A DNA stretch of 36,178 nucleotides, from positions 25,696 through 61,873 of the forward strand of contig JAMPEL010000015.1 in assembly GCA_023665185.1 (NCBI GenBank), written 5' to 3'. This document shows positions 7,598 through 16,108 of this stretch, piece after piece; positions within the stretch are counted from its first letter, which is position 1; each line of letters opens with the position of its first letter. The notes below the pieces were generated by a model that was not told where the DNA came from, did no database searches, and saw nothing but the letters and a program-made list of their open reading frames with translations. Source of the DNA: Roseburia sp. (GTDB lineage: Bacteria > Bacteroidota > Bacteroidia > Bacteroidales > Bacteroidaceae). Position numbers and translations under genes: made by a program.

Positions 7598-7714
7598 GCA
7601 GTGTTTTATTGCGCCGCCTTCAAAAACAGAATGCTTAAAGTGGTTGCAGACACTTATTTACGGCCCTATTCAAAACTTTTTTTGCTCAATAAATAAAAGA
7701 ATGGATTTTTTTCG

Positions 7715-7722
7715 TAAGTTTG
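7715..7722 (+). promoter_or_regulatory. -7 promoter box for the mannosyltransferase-led gene group
   Basis: TAAGTTTG matches TAnnTTTG, 31 nt before the ATG at 7754. It probably drives the five-gene run to 12818. Confidence 0.55.
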
Positions 7723-7753
7723 CAGTTATATCCACAAGCAATTCAAGCAATAT

Positions 7754-8503
7754 ATGGACAAGAGTGATAGTGTTGTAATTATACCAACATATAACGAAAA
7801 AGAAAATATAGAGAAAATAATCAGGGCAGTATTCAGTCTTGAAAAATGTTTTCATATACTTGTGATAGACGATGGCTCGCCCGACGGGACAGCGTCTATC
7901 GTCAAGCGGCTGATAAAGACAGAGTTCCCGAACCGTCTGTTCATTTTGGAACGCAGCGGAAAACTGGGGCTTGGCACAGCCTATATAGCAGGGTTCAAGT
8001 GGAGCATCGCTCAGGGATATGACTATGTCTTTGAGATGGATGCGGATTTCTCACACGCACCGACAGATCTTCCGCGCCTGTATTCCGCATGTGCCGATGA
8101 GGGATATGACCTTGCCATTGGTTCCCGGTATATATCAGGAGTGAATGTGGTGAACTGGCCTATAGGCAGAGTGCTCATGTCATATTTCGCGTCCATGTAT
8201 GTGAGGATGATAACCGGATTTAAGGTGCATGACACCACTGCCGGATTCAAATGCTACAGGCGGAAAGTGCTGGAGACGATAGACCTTGATGCGGTGCGTT
8301 TCAAAGGATATGCCTTTCAGATAGAAATGAAATTCACCACATACAAATGTGGCTTTAAAATCAAGGAAGTGCCGGTCATCTTTGTCAACAGAGTGGAAGG
8401 TGTGTCGAAGATGAGCGGAGGAATTTTCAGCGAGGCGGTGTTTGGTGTCATACGTCTCAGGCTTGACGGATGGTTCAAGAAATACCCGAAACCTAAGAAT
8501 TAA
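7754..8503 (+). CDS. Polyprenol-phosphate mannosyltransferase (DPM1-like, GT2)
   Basis: Family-2 glycosyltransferase (249 aa) of the dolichol/polyprenol monophosphomannose synthase type. It transfers a sugar, usually mannose from GDP-mannose, to a lipid phosphate on the cytoplasmic face of the membrane for later glycan assembly. Visible motifs are VVIIPTYNEKENI at the start, the nucleotide-binding IDDGSPDGT (Asp39, Asp40), the DXD-like motif DADFSH (Asp96, Asp98) and the GSRYI loop. The C-terminus has no multi-spanning membrane domain, as in bacterial DPM1-only forms. The stop is 22 bp before dihydroorotase, so the genes are probably co-transcribed. The donor sugar is inferred. Confidence 0.85.
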   Translation: MDKSDSVVIIPTYNEKENIEKIIRAVFSLEKCFHILVIDDGSPDGTASIVKRLIKTEFPNRLFILERSGKLGLGTAYIAGFKWSIAQGYDYVFEMDADFSHAPTDLPRLYSACADEGYDLAIGSRYISGVNVVNWPIGRVLMSYFASMYVRMITGFKVHDTTAGFKCYRRKVLETIDLDAVRFKGYAFQIEMKFTTYKCGFKIKEVPVIFVNRVEGVSKMSGGIFSEAVFGVIRLRLDGWFKKYPKPKN

Positions 8504-8525
8504 GAGAGATAACACACAACAAGAA

Positions 8526-9869
8526 ATGAGAACAATAATAAAGAACGCTACGATTGTAAACGAAGGAAGACAATTTCTTGGAACAATTGTTATTGAAGAC
8601 GAATGGATTGTTGATGTTTTTGAAAATGAGGCTTCTGAATCTTATAACTGTGACAATCTTATCGATGCTTCCGGAATGTATGTTTTTCCGGGAGTTATTG
8701 ACGACCATGTGCATTTCCGTGAGCCGGGACTGACGTATAAGGCTGATATAGAAAGTGAGAGCCGTACAGCTGCTGCCGGTGGTGTCACTTCTTATATGGA
8801 GATGCCAAATACTGTTCCGCAAACCACAACGCTGGAGCTTCTTGACGAGAAATTTTGTTTGGCGGCAGAAAAAAGCCGTGTGAACTATTCTTTCTTTTTC
8901 GGAGCTACCAACGACAATGTCAGCTTGTTGCCGCAACTTGACTCTTCAAGAGTGTGCGGTGTGAAGGTCTTCATGGGAAGCAGTACGGGAAATATGCTTG
9001 TGGACAACGAGAGTGCGTTGCGCCAGTTGTTCAAGACATCGCCGTTGCTCATCATGGCTCATTGCGAGGATACCAATGTCATCAACCGGAATATAGAACT
9101 GTTCAAGAAAAAATATAAGGGACAGAATGATTTCCCGGTACGCTACCATTCGCGTATCCGTAGTGTGGAAGCTTGTTATGAGTCGTCATCACTTGCCGTG
9201 CGCCTCGCTAAGGAAACAGGGGCGAGATTGCATATAGCGCACATCTCTACGGCAAAGGAACTGTCGCTGTTTGAAAGCAAGCCGCTGGAAAACAAACAAA
9301 TCACGGCTGAGGTGTGTATTGCGCATCTTATGTTCACGACAGAAGACTACGATTTGCTTGGAACGAAAATAAAATGCAATCCGGCAATTAAGACGAATGA
9401 GGACAGGGAGGCTTTGCGGGAAGCATTGACTGACGGACGTTTGGATATTGTGGCGACGGACCATGCTCCGCATCTTTTGAATGAGAAGGTGGGAGGCGCG
9501 CTGAAAGCGGCCTCTGGTATGCCGATGATACAGTTCTCGTTAGTCTCAATGCTTGAACTGTCGGACAAGGGTGTGCTGCCGTTAGAGCGGATACCGGAAC
9601 TGATGAGCCACAATCCGGCGACACTTTATCGCATAAAGAAAAGAGGGTATGTGCGCAAGGGCTATTATGCTGACCTTGTCGTGGTAGACCCTAATGCCAA
9701 CTGGCAGGTAATGGAAGGGCGTTACTATACAAAATGTGGGTGGACACCAATGGATGAGAGAACTTTCAAGTGGAAAGTCCGCCGCACAATAGTCAACGGT
9801 CGTACCGTGTATTGCGATGGAATAGTCGTGGACGGTGTGCGTGGCAAAGAGCTTGAGTTTGGCTGTTGA
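8526..9869 (+). CDS. pyrC: Dihydroorotase
   Basis: Amidohydrolase (447 aa) that interconverts carbamoyl-aspartate and dihydroorotate, the third step of pyrimidine synthesis. Metal ligands of a type I dihydroorotase are visible: H61 and H63 in DDHVHFREPG, the probable carboxylated Lys147 in VKVFMGSSTG, H179 in AHCED, H239 in HIAHIST and D312 in ATDHAPH. MPNT (93-96) and FGATND (125-130) are also family landmarks. I start at the ATG at 8526: the longer frame back to 8442 overlaps the preceding gene and adds residues with no family match. The length fits Bacteroidales enzymes. Confidence 0.93.
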   Translation: MRTIIKNATIVNEGRQFLGTIVIEDEWIVDVFENEASESYNCDNLIDASGMYVFPGVIDDHVHFREPGLTYKADIESESRTAAAGGVTSYMEMPNTVPQTTTLELLDEKFCLAAEKSRVNYSFFFGATNDNVSLLPQLDSSRVCGVKVFMGSSTGNMLVDNESALRQLFKTSPLLIMAHCEDTNVINRNIELFKKKYKGQNDFPVRYHSRIRSVEACYESSSLAVRLAKETGARLHIAHISTAKELSLFESKPLENKQITAEVCIAHLMFTTEDYDLLGTKIKCNPAIKTNEDREALREALTDGRLDIVATDHAPHLLNEKVGGALKAASGMPMIQFSLVSMLELSDKGVLPLERIPELMSHNPATLYRIKKRGYVRKGYYADLVVVDPNANWQVMEGRYYTKCGWTPMDERTFKWKVRRTIVNGRTVYCDGIVVDGVRGKELEFGC

Positions 9870-9941
9870 TGATTATATGTGTCTGAAGCGGACAATGGTG
9901 GCAGATGCTGTGATTTTGAACCTAAAAGAGTCGTGATAAGT

Positions 9942-10853
9942 ATGAAGGATAAGAACTTTCTGAAAAGTGTTGTTCACCACTATCGCATAAGCGATGTGGC
10001 TCCATACATCAATTGGATATATTTCTTTCATGCCTGGTCTTTTCCTTTGAAGTATGCTTCCATAGCCAATATACACGGGTGTGACGCTTGTCGCGCCTCA
10101 TGGCTTGGAAGTTTTCCCGAGGCGGAGCGTCAGCGCGCTGCCGAGGCGGTGCAGTTGTATAAGGACGCTTTGAGAATGCTTGCCGAACTGGATACTTATT
10201 GTGAAATCGGTGCTGTATTCCGTTTGTTTGAGTCGAACGCTGACGGTGATGACATTATTGTGGGACAGACACGGCTGCCGATGTTGAGGCAGCAGATTCC
10301 TGATTCTAACGGCTATTGCTTGTGCCTGAGCGATTTCATACGTCCGCAGGACGCGCAAGAGTATGACAGAATTGGACTGTTCGCCACTTCTGTAAGTGCG
10401 AAAACTGAGACACTGTATGCGGACGATGCCTATAACCGCATGCTTGTGCAGACTTTGGCAGACCGCCTTGCGGAGGCTGCCGCAGAGTGCCTGCACAAAG
10501 AAGTGAGGACTGTCGTTTGGGGATATGCCTGCGATGAGAATCTTACGATAGATGAGCTTCACAAGGAAAAATTCCAAGGAATCCGTCCGGCTGTGGGTTA
10601 TCCATGCCTACCGGATCTTTCGCTGAACTTTCTTCTTGATGAGTTACTTGACTTCTCGCAGATAGGAATTGCATTGACAGAGCATGGCATGATGAGTCCT
10701 CATGCCTCTGTAAGTGGTCTGATGATTGCTCATCCGAAATCGTGCTACTTTGCAGTCGGTATCATCGATGAGGCTCAATTGACGGATTATGCGCGGCGCA
10801 GAAAAAAAGAACCGGCGGAACTCCGTGCTTATCTCGTGAGAAACTTAGGATAA
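9942..10853 (+). CDS. Stand-alone MetH activation-domain protein (AdoMet-binding)
   Basis: A 303-aa protein that aligns over its whole length with the C-terminal activation domain of cobalamin-dependent methionine synthase. Matches to E. coli MetH include VAPYINWIYFFHAW (MetH NYIDWTPFFMTW), YNRMLVQTLADRLAEA, VWGYACDENL, the AdoMet-binding RPAVGYP at 215-221 (MetH RPAPGYP), LTEHGMMSPHASVSG and DYARRRK. In MetH this domain holds AdoMet for reductive methylation of oxidised cobalamin. Here it has no methyltransferase, folate or B12 domains, so it must act in trans on a MetH encoded elsewhere. The ATG at 9942 fits the domain start; a GTG at 9879 would add 21 unlike residues. It follows pyrC by 72 bp. 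Confidence 0.87.
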   Translation: MKDKNFLKSVVHHYRISDVAPYINWIYFFHAWSFPLKYASIANIHGCDACRASWLGSFPEAERQRAAEAVQLYKDALRMLAELDTYCEIGAVFRLFESNADGDDIIVGQTRLPMLRQQIPDSNGYCLCLSDFIRPQDAQEYDRIGLFATSVSAKTETLYADDAYNRMLVQTLADRLAEAAAECLHKEVRTVVWGYACDENLTIDELHKEKFQGIRPAVGYPCLPDLSLNFLLDELLDFSQIGIALTEHGMMSPHASVSGLMIAHPKSCYFAVGIIDEAQLTDYARRRKKEPAELRAYLVRNLG

Positions 10854-10878
10854 ATTATTAACCAGAAAATATCAAGGA

Positions 10879-12045
10879 GTGTTATATAGGATTATCATAT
10901 TAGTGCTGGTGTTGTTGTTCCTTCCTGACTTCTACATTTATTGGAAGTATGTCAGAAAATGGACAAGACGCTGCTGTTTGCGAATGTTGACATTCGTGCC
11001 GTCTGCCATTTTGATGGTTGCAATGATTGCTATTATATCTTCCAACGACATGTTGCCGGACAACCAGCCATACGTGGGGTTGTTCATGACGGTCATGCTG
11101 CTTATATGCGCTCCTAAATTTATATTCTCTCTTATTGACGGCATTGGCAATTTGTTTCCGTCTCCACGTATCAGACGTACATTTAGAATATCGGGAATGG
11201 CATTTGCCTTTTTTTCCTTACTTATTTTGTGTAGCGGTTGCTTTTGGGGACGCAGCAGATTTGTTGTACACAGGCAGACTTTTTATTTTACGGACTTGCC
11301 CAAAGAATTTGATGGGTACCGTATCGCACATTTTTCCGACATGCACATTGGCACGTTAAGGCAGGGACATGAGGATGACGCTAAAAGGATTGTCGACCTG
11401 ATAAACGACCAACGGTGTGACATGATTGTGTTTACCGGAGACCTTGTCAATCATCAGGCGCGTGAATTGGATGGCTTCAAGCATGTATTGTCTCAACTGG
11501 CTGCTCCTGACGGGGTGTATGCCATTATGGGAAATCATGATTACAGCATGTATATAAAATATCCGAAAGAAGAACAAAGAAAGGCGGATGTGGCAGATTT
11601 GCAGAGAAGAGAACGCTCGTATGGATGGAATCTGCTGATAAACAGCCATGATATTATTTATCGCAAAAAAGACTCTATCGCCATTATTGGTGTTGAAAAT
11701 GATGGTCGTCCTCCTTTCCCTTCTTTAGGAGACTTGTCGAAAGCTACCAAAGGCATCAAAAAAGGAACGTTTTCTGTACTGCTCAGTCATGACCCGACTC
11801 ATTGGAGACGCGAGGTTTTGCCCAAGACAGATATTCAACTGACTTTGTCCGGGCATACACATGCCGGGCAATTCAAAGTGTTCGGGTGGTCACCTGTGGC
11901 ATTTGTTTACGATGAGTGGTCGGGAGCTTACAATGAGGGACGGCAGATTCTCAATGTCAGCGATGGTATAGGTACAGTCTTGTTCCCTTTCCGCTTCGGG
12001 GCTTGGCCGGAAGTGAATGTCATCACATTGAAAAAGATAGATTAA
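10879..12045 (+). CDS. Membrane-anchored metallophosphoesterase (YkuE-like)
   Basis: A 388-aa protein with about four N-terminal membrane segments (near 2-20, 38-54, 66-86 and 104-121) and a calcineurin-like phosphoesterase domain from about residue 140. The metal ligands appear in order: FSDMHIG (D154, H156), TGDLVNH (D188), GNHDY (N219, H220), LSHDP (H304) and SGHTHAGQ (H326, H328). Relatives such as B. subtilis YkuE act at the envelope; the substrate here is unknown and may be a phospholipid or lipid-linked phosphate. The chosen start is GTG at 10879, with AAGGAG directly before and overlapping it; no ATG lies upstream in frame. It is between the MetH-activation gene (25 bp) and the acyltransferase. 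Confidence 0.8.
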   Translation: MLYRIIILVLVLLFLPDFYIYWKYVRKWTRRCCLRMLTFVPSAILMVAMIAIISSNDMLPDNQPYVGLFMTVMLLICAPKFIFSLIDGIGNLFPSPRIRRTFRISGMAFAFFSLLILCSGCFWGRSRFVVHRQTFYFTDLPKEFDGYRIAHFSDMHIGTLRQGHEDDAKRIVDLINDQRCDMIVFTGDLVNHQARELDGFKHVLSQLAAPDGVYAIMGNHDYSMYIKYPKEEQRKADVADLQRRERSYGWNLLINSHDIIYRKKDSIAIIGVENDGRPPFPSLGDLSKATKGIKKGTFSVLLSHDPTHWRREVLPKTDIQLTLSGHTHAGQFKVFGWSPVAFVYDEWSGAYNEGRQILNVSDGIGTVLFPFRFGAWPEVNVITLKKID

Positions 12046-12086
12046 TCATTTTATTTACATATAAAAACAAATCATTTATTCTCTTT

Positions 12087-12818
12087 ATGAAAGTCATATA
12101 CAAAATATATTCGTTTTGCATTGCATTGCCGCTATTTATTGTTGCCACTATCATTACGGCTACAGTGGTTGTCATTGCCTCTATGCTTGGCGACTCCGTC
12201 TATGTGGGCTATTATGCTCCAAAATGGTGGTCGCGCATTACATGCAGGCTGTTTCTTCTACGCATAAAGACTGAAGGTAAAGAACTTATCGACTCCAAAC
12301 AGTCATACGTGTTTTTGGCGAATCATCAAGGATATTTCGATATATTCCTGATTTACGGTTATTTGGGGCACAATTTCAAGTGGATGATGAAGGAATATCT
12401 GCGGAAAATTCCATTTGTCGGATATGCCTGTGCAAAATCAAAGCACATCTATGTGGGTGACACTCTCTCGTCCATACAGCAGACTGTCGCTCAGGCTCAG
12501 GAAACGCTTCGTGGCGGAATGTCGATGGTTATATTTCCAGAAGGCACACGCACTTATACGGGAGAAATGGGTACATTTAAGAGAGGGGCATTTATGTTGG
12601 CAAATGAGATAGGGCTGCCTATTGTTCCGTTGACAATCAACGGCTCTTTTGATGTTTTTTCCCGAAAGGCCAAGTCGGTTTCTCTGGGAACTCTCTCATT
12701 GACAGTCCATCAGCCTATTACTGTGGAAGACCGGAAGGGCAAGCCTACAAAAATATTCATGCAGGAAGTTTTTGATATAATGAACTCAAGCATAGAGGAC
12801 AAATATAAGAAGAACTGA
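12087..12818 (+). CDS. plsC: 1-acyl-sn-glycerol-3-phosphate acyltransferase
   Basis: Membrane-associated acyltransferase (243 aa) that adds the second acyl chain in phosphatidic acid synthesis. It has an N-terminal hydrophobic segment (about 8-33), the catalytic HX4D motif in NHQGYFD (His80, Asp85) and the phosphate-binding FPEGTRT (150-156), then IVPLTINGS. I start at ATG 12087; the longer frame from 12003 overlaps the preceding gene and shows no family match. The stop is followed by an 18-bp-stem terminator. Other members of the LPLAT family, such as ornithine-lipid acyltransferases, look alike, so the exact acceptor is less certain than the reaction type. Confidence 0.85.
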   Translation: MKVIYKIYSFCIALPLFIVATIITATVVVIASMLGDSVYVGYYAPKWWSRITCRLFLLRIKTEGKELIDSKQSYVFLANHQGYFDIFLIYGYLGHNFKWMMKEYLRKIPFVGYACAKSKHIYVGDTLSSIQQTVAQAQETLRGGMSMVIFPEGTRTYTGEMGTFKRGAFMLANEIGLPIVPLTINGSFDVFSRKAKSVSLGTLSLTVHQPITVEDRKGKPTKIFMQEVFDIMNSSIEDKYKKN

Positions 12819-12871
12819 CATTTGGTCTTTGTCATTCAGAATTGGAGTCCTTTTGCGCTTCATATCATTAA

Positions 12872-12930
12872 AAAAGGAAGTAAAGTCATTGAACCTATAT
12901 TTAGTTCGATATGACTTTACTTCCTTTTCT
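12872..12930. terminator. Strong bidirectional terminator
   Basis: The 18-bp arms AAAAGGAAGTAAAGTCAT (12872-12889) and ATGACTTTACTTCCTTTT (12911-12928) are perfect complements, with an inner GAAC/GTTC pair. The right side runs into CTTTTT. It lies between convergent plsC and the DUF4861 gene. Confidence 0.9.
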
Positions 12931-12948
12931 TTTTATTGTTTCAGCGTA

Positions 12949-14163
12949 CTATCTGATTTTTATCTCTACAGGATTTTGTAGCGTGCTTTTCCATTGGTCA
13001 AGAGAGTCGAACCATTCTTGCGCAGAGTGGTAGCCCTCATTTTCTTTGTCGGCACAGAATGTCACATAGTATTTGAATGAAGTCTTTTTCTCGCTGTCTA
13101 TAACAAACAGATAATTCAGCTCATCGGTAAGTTGCTTCCCCACGTATTCCGTTGGTACGTAGACTGCAAGTCCGACAGCCTCAGGCGGGAACAACTCCTT
13201 ATTTCCCATGTCAGGATAGTCACACCCCCACGATGCGGCAATCCCGTCATCTCTTGTCATTCCTTCTGCTGTGTTGCCTACTTTCTGCACTCCTGTGCAA
13301 AACGACTCTCCTTTAGCAGGAGTGTCGAGTATAACATTCACTTCACATTCGCGGTGTCCGGCATAAAGGGTATAATACTGTCTCATATTTATTATATCAC
13401 CACCGAATGTTTTCAATCCCATGTCTTTCACCTCCACCACGGTACGCAGCGGACCGGCAGCGACAATACGTTGTCCCCTTGTTTTTAACAACTCAAAGTC
13501 GGCAGGCTTGCTGCCGTCCCAAAGTTTCAAGGTGCCACATCCGACACTGTTGCCTGCCCAAAGCACATCGTTGCCAAATCCGTCAGCCTTTTGCTTCGCA
13601 GTAGTATAAAAACACGTCTCCGCAAGCTCAAGTCTGTGTGCGCGTTTGCCGTAGAGATCAATGTTTTGACGTTTGTCAAAATAGATTCTATAGCCTGTTA
13701 TCTCTGACTCAAAAGCTGCTCCATGATGGTACAAGTCGCTATAAATATAGCTGCTTCCGGGAGTTTCTATACTTGTGATGAACGGGTGTTTCGACTTCTT
13801 GTCATCGAGCATCATATCTGCATATACACGTGGGGCATATTCTTTTTGCTTGCCGGAGGCGGAAAGAGTGACTTTATATTTCAATGTCTCGCCGGCTGCA
13901 ATGTCGGAAAGAAATACAAGCTCGTCAAAATGCGAGTCACCATCTATGTCGTCAAGCTGACAAGGTATTTCTCTCTCGCCAAGTGTGACAATGGCGGAAC
14001 GGACATCAAACTTCAGCTTTTTCAGTTCTGAAAGTCTGAGCACTACCGGCTCGTCTGTCTTAGCCTGCTCCCATTTGTTGGAAACAGTCACTTCCATGTT
14101 TTTCTCTTGTGCGCCAACCATAAACGTGAAAGTCATGGCTGACAAAAATATAATCTGTTTCAT
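12949..14163 (-). CDS. Secreted DUF4861-family protein
   Basis: A 404-aa protein with an N-terminal signal peptide (MKQIIFLSAMTFTFMVGA, then QEKN), so it is exported. The body is beta-rich and resembles the DUF4861 family of Bacteroidetes, with the characteristic stretches QRIVAAGPLRTVVEV, YYTLYAGHRECEVNV and VQKVGNTAEGMTRDDGIAASWGCDYPDMG. The family occurs in polysaccharide-utilisation settings; no reaction can be read from the sequence. The start at 14163 is preferred because it begins a clean signal peptide. A longer frame to 14190 would begin upstream of the promoter box at 14169-14176. The odd consequence is that the transcript would start almost at the ATG. Confidence 0.68.
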   Translation of the reverse strand: MKQIIFLSAMTFTFMVGAQEKNMEVTVSNKWEQAKTDEPVVLRLSELKKLKFDVRSAIVTLGEREIPCQLDDIDGDSHFDELVFLSDIAAGETLKYKVTLSASGKQKEYAPRVYADMMLDDKKSKHPFITSIETPGSSYIYSDLYHHGAAFESEITGYRIYFDKRQNIDLYGKRAHRLELAETCFYTTAKQKADGFGNDVLWAGNSVGCGTLKLWDGSKPADFELLKTRGQRIVAAGPLRTVVEVKDMGLKTFGGDIINMRQYYTLYAGHRECEVNVILDTPAKGESFCTGVQKVGNTAEGMTRDDGIAASWGCDYPDMGNKELFPPEAVGLAVYVPTEYVGKQLTDELNYLFVIDSEKKTSFKYYVTFCADKENEGYHSAQEWFDSLDQWKSTLQNPVEIKIR

Positions 14164-14168
14164 AAGGG

Positions 14169-14176
14169 CAAAGTTA
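14169..14176 (-). promoter_or_regulatory. -7 promoter box abutting the DUF4861 start codon
   Basis: TAACTTTG on the minus strand is an exact TAnnTTTG match only 5 bp from the ATG at 14163. Transcription would begin at or near the start codon. Confidence 0.5.
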
Positions 14177-14229
14177 TAAAAAAAATGCAAGATTGGAAAT
14201 TTATACTTTTATATGTCGACAATTCTCAA

Positions 14230-14237
14230 TAATTTTG
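14230..14237 (+). promoter_or_regulatory. -7 promoter box for mtaB
   Basis: TAATTTTG matches TAnnTTTG, 50 nt before the ATG at 14288. Confidence 0.5.
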
Positions 14238-14287
14238 CAGACTGAACTTTTATCAATGGCACTTCTGCCTCTAAGCACCTTATATAA

Positions 14288-15613
14288 ATGATAGATACAA
14301 GTATCCTTCAAGGTAAAAAAGCCGCGTTTTTCACTCTCGGATGCAAATTGAACTTTGCCGAGACTTCCACCATCGGATTGTTGCTTGCCAAACATGGAGT
14401 AACAAAGGCCGAAAAAGGCGAGAGGGCGGATATATGCGTCATCAACACATGCTCTGTCACTGAAGTGGCAGACCACAAATGCCGTCAGGCTATTCATAAG
14501 ATGGTAAAGTCGCATCCGGATGCCTTTGTGGTGGTAACAGGATGTTATGCGCAGCTAAAACCAGCGCAAATAACTGAAATAAAAGGTGTAGACCTTGTGC
14601 TTGGAGCAGAGCAAAAGGGGGAAATCATACAATATATCATTGAAAAGATGACAGAGAAAGAATGCCGCTCCGCCATTACTGTAAAGACGTCTGAAATACG
14701 CTCCTTTGCCCCTTCGTGCTCACGTGGAGACCGCACACGCTATTTTCTGAAAGTGCAAGATGGATGCAACTATTACTGCACCTACTGTACAATCCCTATT
14801 GCCCGTGGGCGCAGTCGTAATGGCAGTATCCAGTCTTTAGTGGCGCAGGCTGAGACTGTGGCTGCGGAAGGTGGTAAGGAAATTGTCATTACAGGAGTGA
14901 ATATCGGCGACTTTGGACACTCTACGGGCGAGACTTTCACCGACCTTGTCAAGGCATTGGATGCTGTCGAGGGGGTAGAGAGGTATAGAATTTCGTCCAT
15001 AGAACCCAATTTGCTTACAGATGAGATAATAGAATATGTGTCCCGCTCTCGTGCGTTCATGCCCCATTTCCATATACCTCTGCAAAGTGGTTCCGATGAT
15101 GTGTTGCAACTGATGCACAGAAGGTATGACACAAAGTTGTTTGCCGATAAGATTCGGAAGATAAAATCCCTCATGCCATACGCTTTTATCGGTGTGGATG
15201 TTATAGTTGGCACACGTGGCGAAAAGGACGAGTTTTTTGAACAGGCGTATCAGTTTATTGAGCAGCTTGACGTTACCCAGCTTCATGTGTTCAGCTATTC
15301 GGAGCGTCCGGGGACAAAGGCTCTTGAGATTCCATACGTGGTAAGTCCGGAGACGAAACACCAGCGCAGCCAGCGTCTGCTTGCTTTGTCGGAGCAAAAA
15401 ACGCATGATTTCTATGCGGAGCACATTGGCACAGTCCGTCCTGTTCTTTTTGAACATACTGCCGCAAAGTCGAAACCGATGCACGGTTTTACAGATAACT
15501 ACATCCGTGTGGAAATACCGAATACTCCCCATCTTGACAATCGTATCATCAGAATGAGGCTTGGCGATTTCAATGATAAGGGCGATGCGCTGAAAGGTGA
15601 GTTTTTGGCTTAA
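14288..15613 (+). CDS. mtaB: tRNA threonylcarbamoyladenosine methylthiotransferase
   Basis: Radical SAM methylthiotransferase (441 aa) that converts t6A37 to ms2t6A37 in tRNAs reading ANN codons. The N-terminal UPF0004 domain provides the second cluster Cys: C19 (TLGCKLN), C55 (NTCSVT) and C86 (TGCYAQ). The radical SAM motif is C160, C164, C167 in DGCNYYCTYCTIP. IPLQSGSD and a C-terminal TRAM-like RNA-binding segment follow. MiaB and RimO are close paralogues. The N-terminal GKKAAFFTLGCKLNFAET, with Lys rather than Gln after the first cluster Cys, is characteristic of MtaB. It is divergent from the DUF4861 gene and has no obvious terminator. Confidence 0.87.
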   Translation: MIDTSILQGKKAAFFTLGCKLNFAETSTIGLLLAKHGVTKAEKGERADICVINTCSVTEVADHKCRQAIHKMVKSHPDAFVVVTGCYAQLKPAQITEIKGVDLVLGAEQKGEIIQYIIEKMTEKECRSAITVKTSEIRSFAPSCSRGDRTRYFLKVQDGCNYYCTYCTIPIARGRSRNGSIQSLVAQAETVAAEGGKEIVITGVNIGDFGHSTGETFTDLVKALDAVEGVERYRISSIEPNLLTDEIIEYVSRSRAFMPHFHIPLQSGSDDVLQLMHRRYDTKLFADKIRKIKSLMPYAFIGVDVIVGTRGEKDEFFEQAYQFIEQLDVTQLHVFSYSERPGTKALEIPYVVSPETKHQRSQRLLALSEQKTHDFYAEHIGTVRPVLFEHTAAKSKPMHGFTDNYIRVEIPNTPHLDNRIIRMRLGDFNDKGDALKGEFLA

Positions 15614-15839
15614 TAGTTGTGGCTTGCATAGCTGTGTTGTATTGTTGATAGGTAGAATGATGACTCATCCGATATTTCGAGTGATTTATCTTGTGCTTTA
15701 TAGAGTTGAATTCTGATATAGGCGATGTCTCGCAAATGGATTTGACTGGTCGCTTATTTGACGGATGTTCCTGATATATTCAAATGGACTTTTATATTGC
15801 AAAAAGTTAGTAAGGATTAGAATATCCTGATAATTTGAT
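15614..15839. other. Intergenic region with no recognised feature
   Basis: The stretch between the mtaB stop and repeat copy B. I see no gene, tRNA or clear terminator in it. Confidence 0.5.
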
Positions 15840-15855
15840 ATGTTAAAACCAACTT

Positions 15856-15916
15856 CCGTAGAATCGCCTCAAAATGAACCGAACTCAACCTCGGTTGCAA
15901 AAACGCGATTCTACGG
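15856..15916 (-). repeat. Long hairpin near the end of repeat copy B
   Basis: CCGTAGAATCGC (15856-15867) pairs with GCGATTCTACGG (15905-15916). Inside, AACCGA (15877-15882) pairs with TCGGTT (15891-15896). It occupies the same place as the hairpin in copy A, with a different inner stem that still pairs. Confidence 0.75.
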
Positions 15917-16035
15917 AGGTTTTTGAGTCGCGAAAATCAAGTGGGCAAACAGGACAATTCGCCCGGCTAAAAGATATATAAATCCAACCCCAAACACATC
16001 TTTTTCATCCAAAATCCCAATAAAACCCAAAATTA

Positions 16036-16108
16036 CAAGGTGCTGAAAATTTATTTTCAAGGCACACTGATTTTTTTCGCAAGGTGAAGTAAATTTATTT
16101 TCAAGGCG
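16036..16108 (-). repeat. Four direct boxes with exact 22-bp period (copy B)
   Basis: On the plus strand CAAGGTG, CAAGGCA, CAAGGTG and CAAGGCG begin at 16036, 16058, 16080 and 16102. On the minus strand these are CACCTTG-type boxes separated by A/T tracts. Spacing is exactly 22 bp, as in copy A. Confidence 0.85.
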
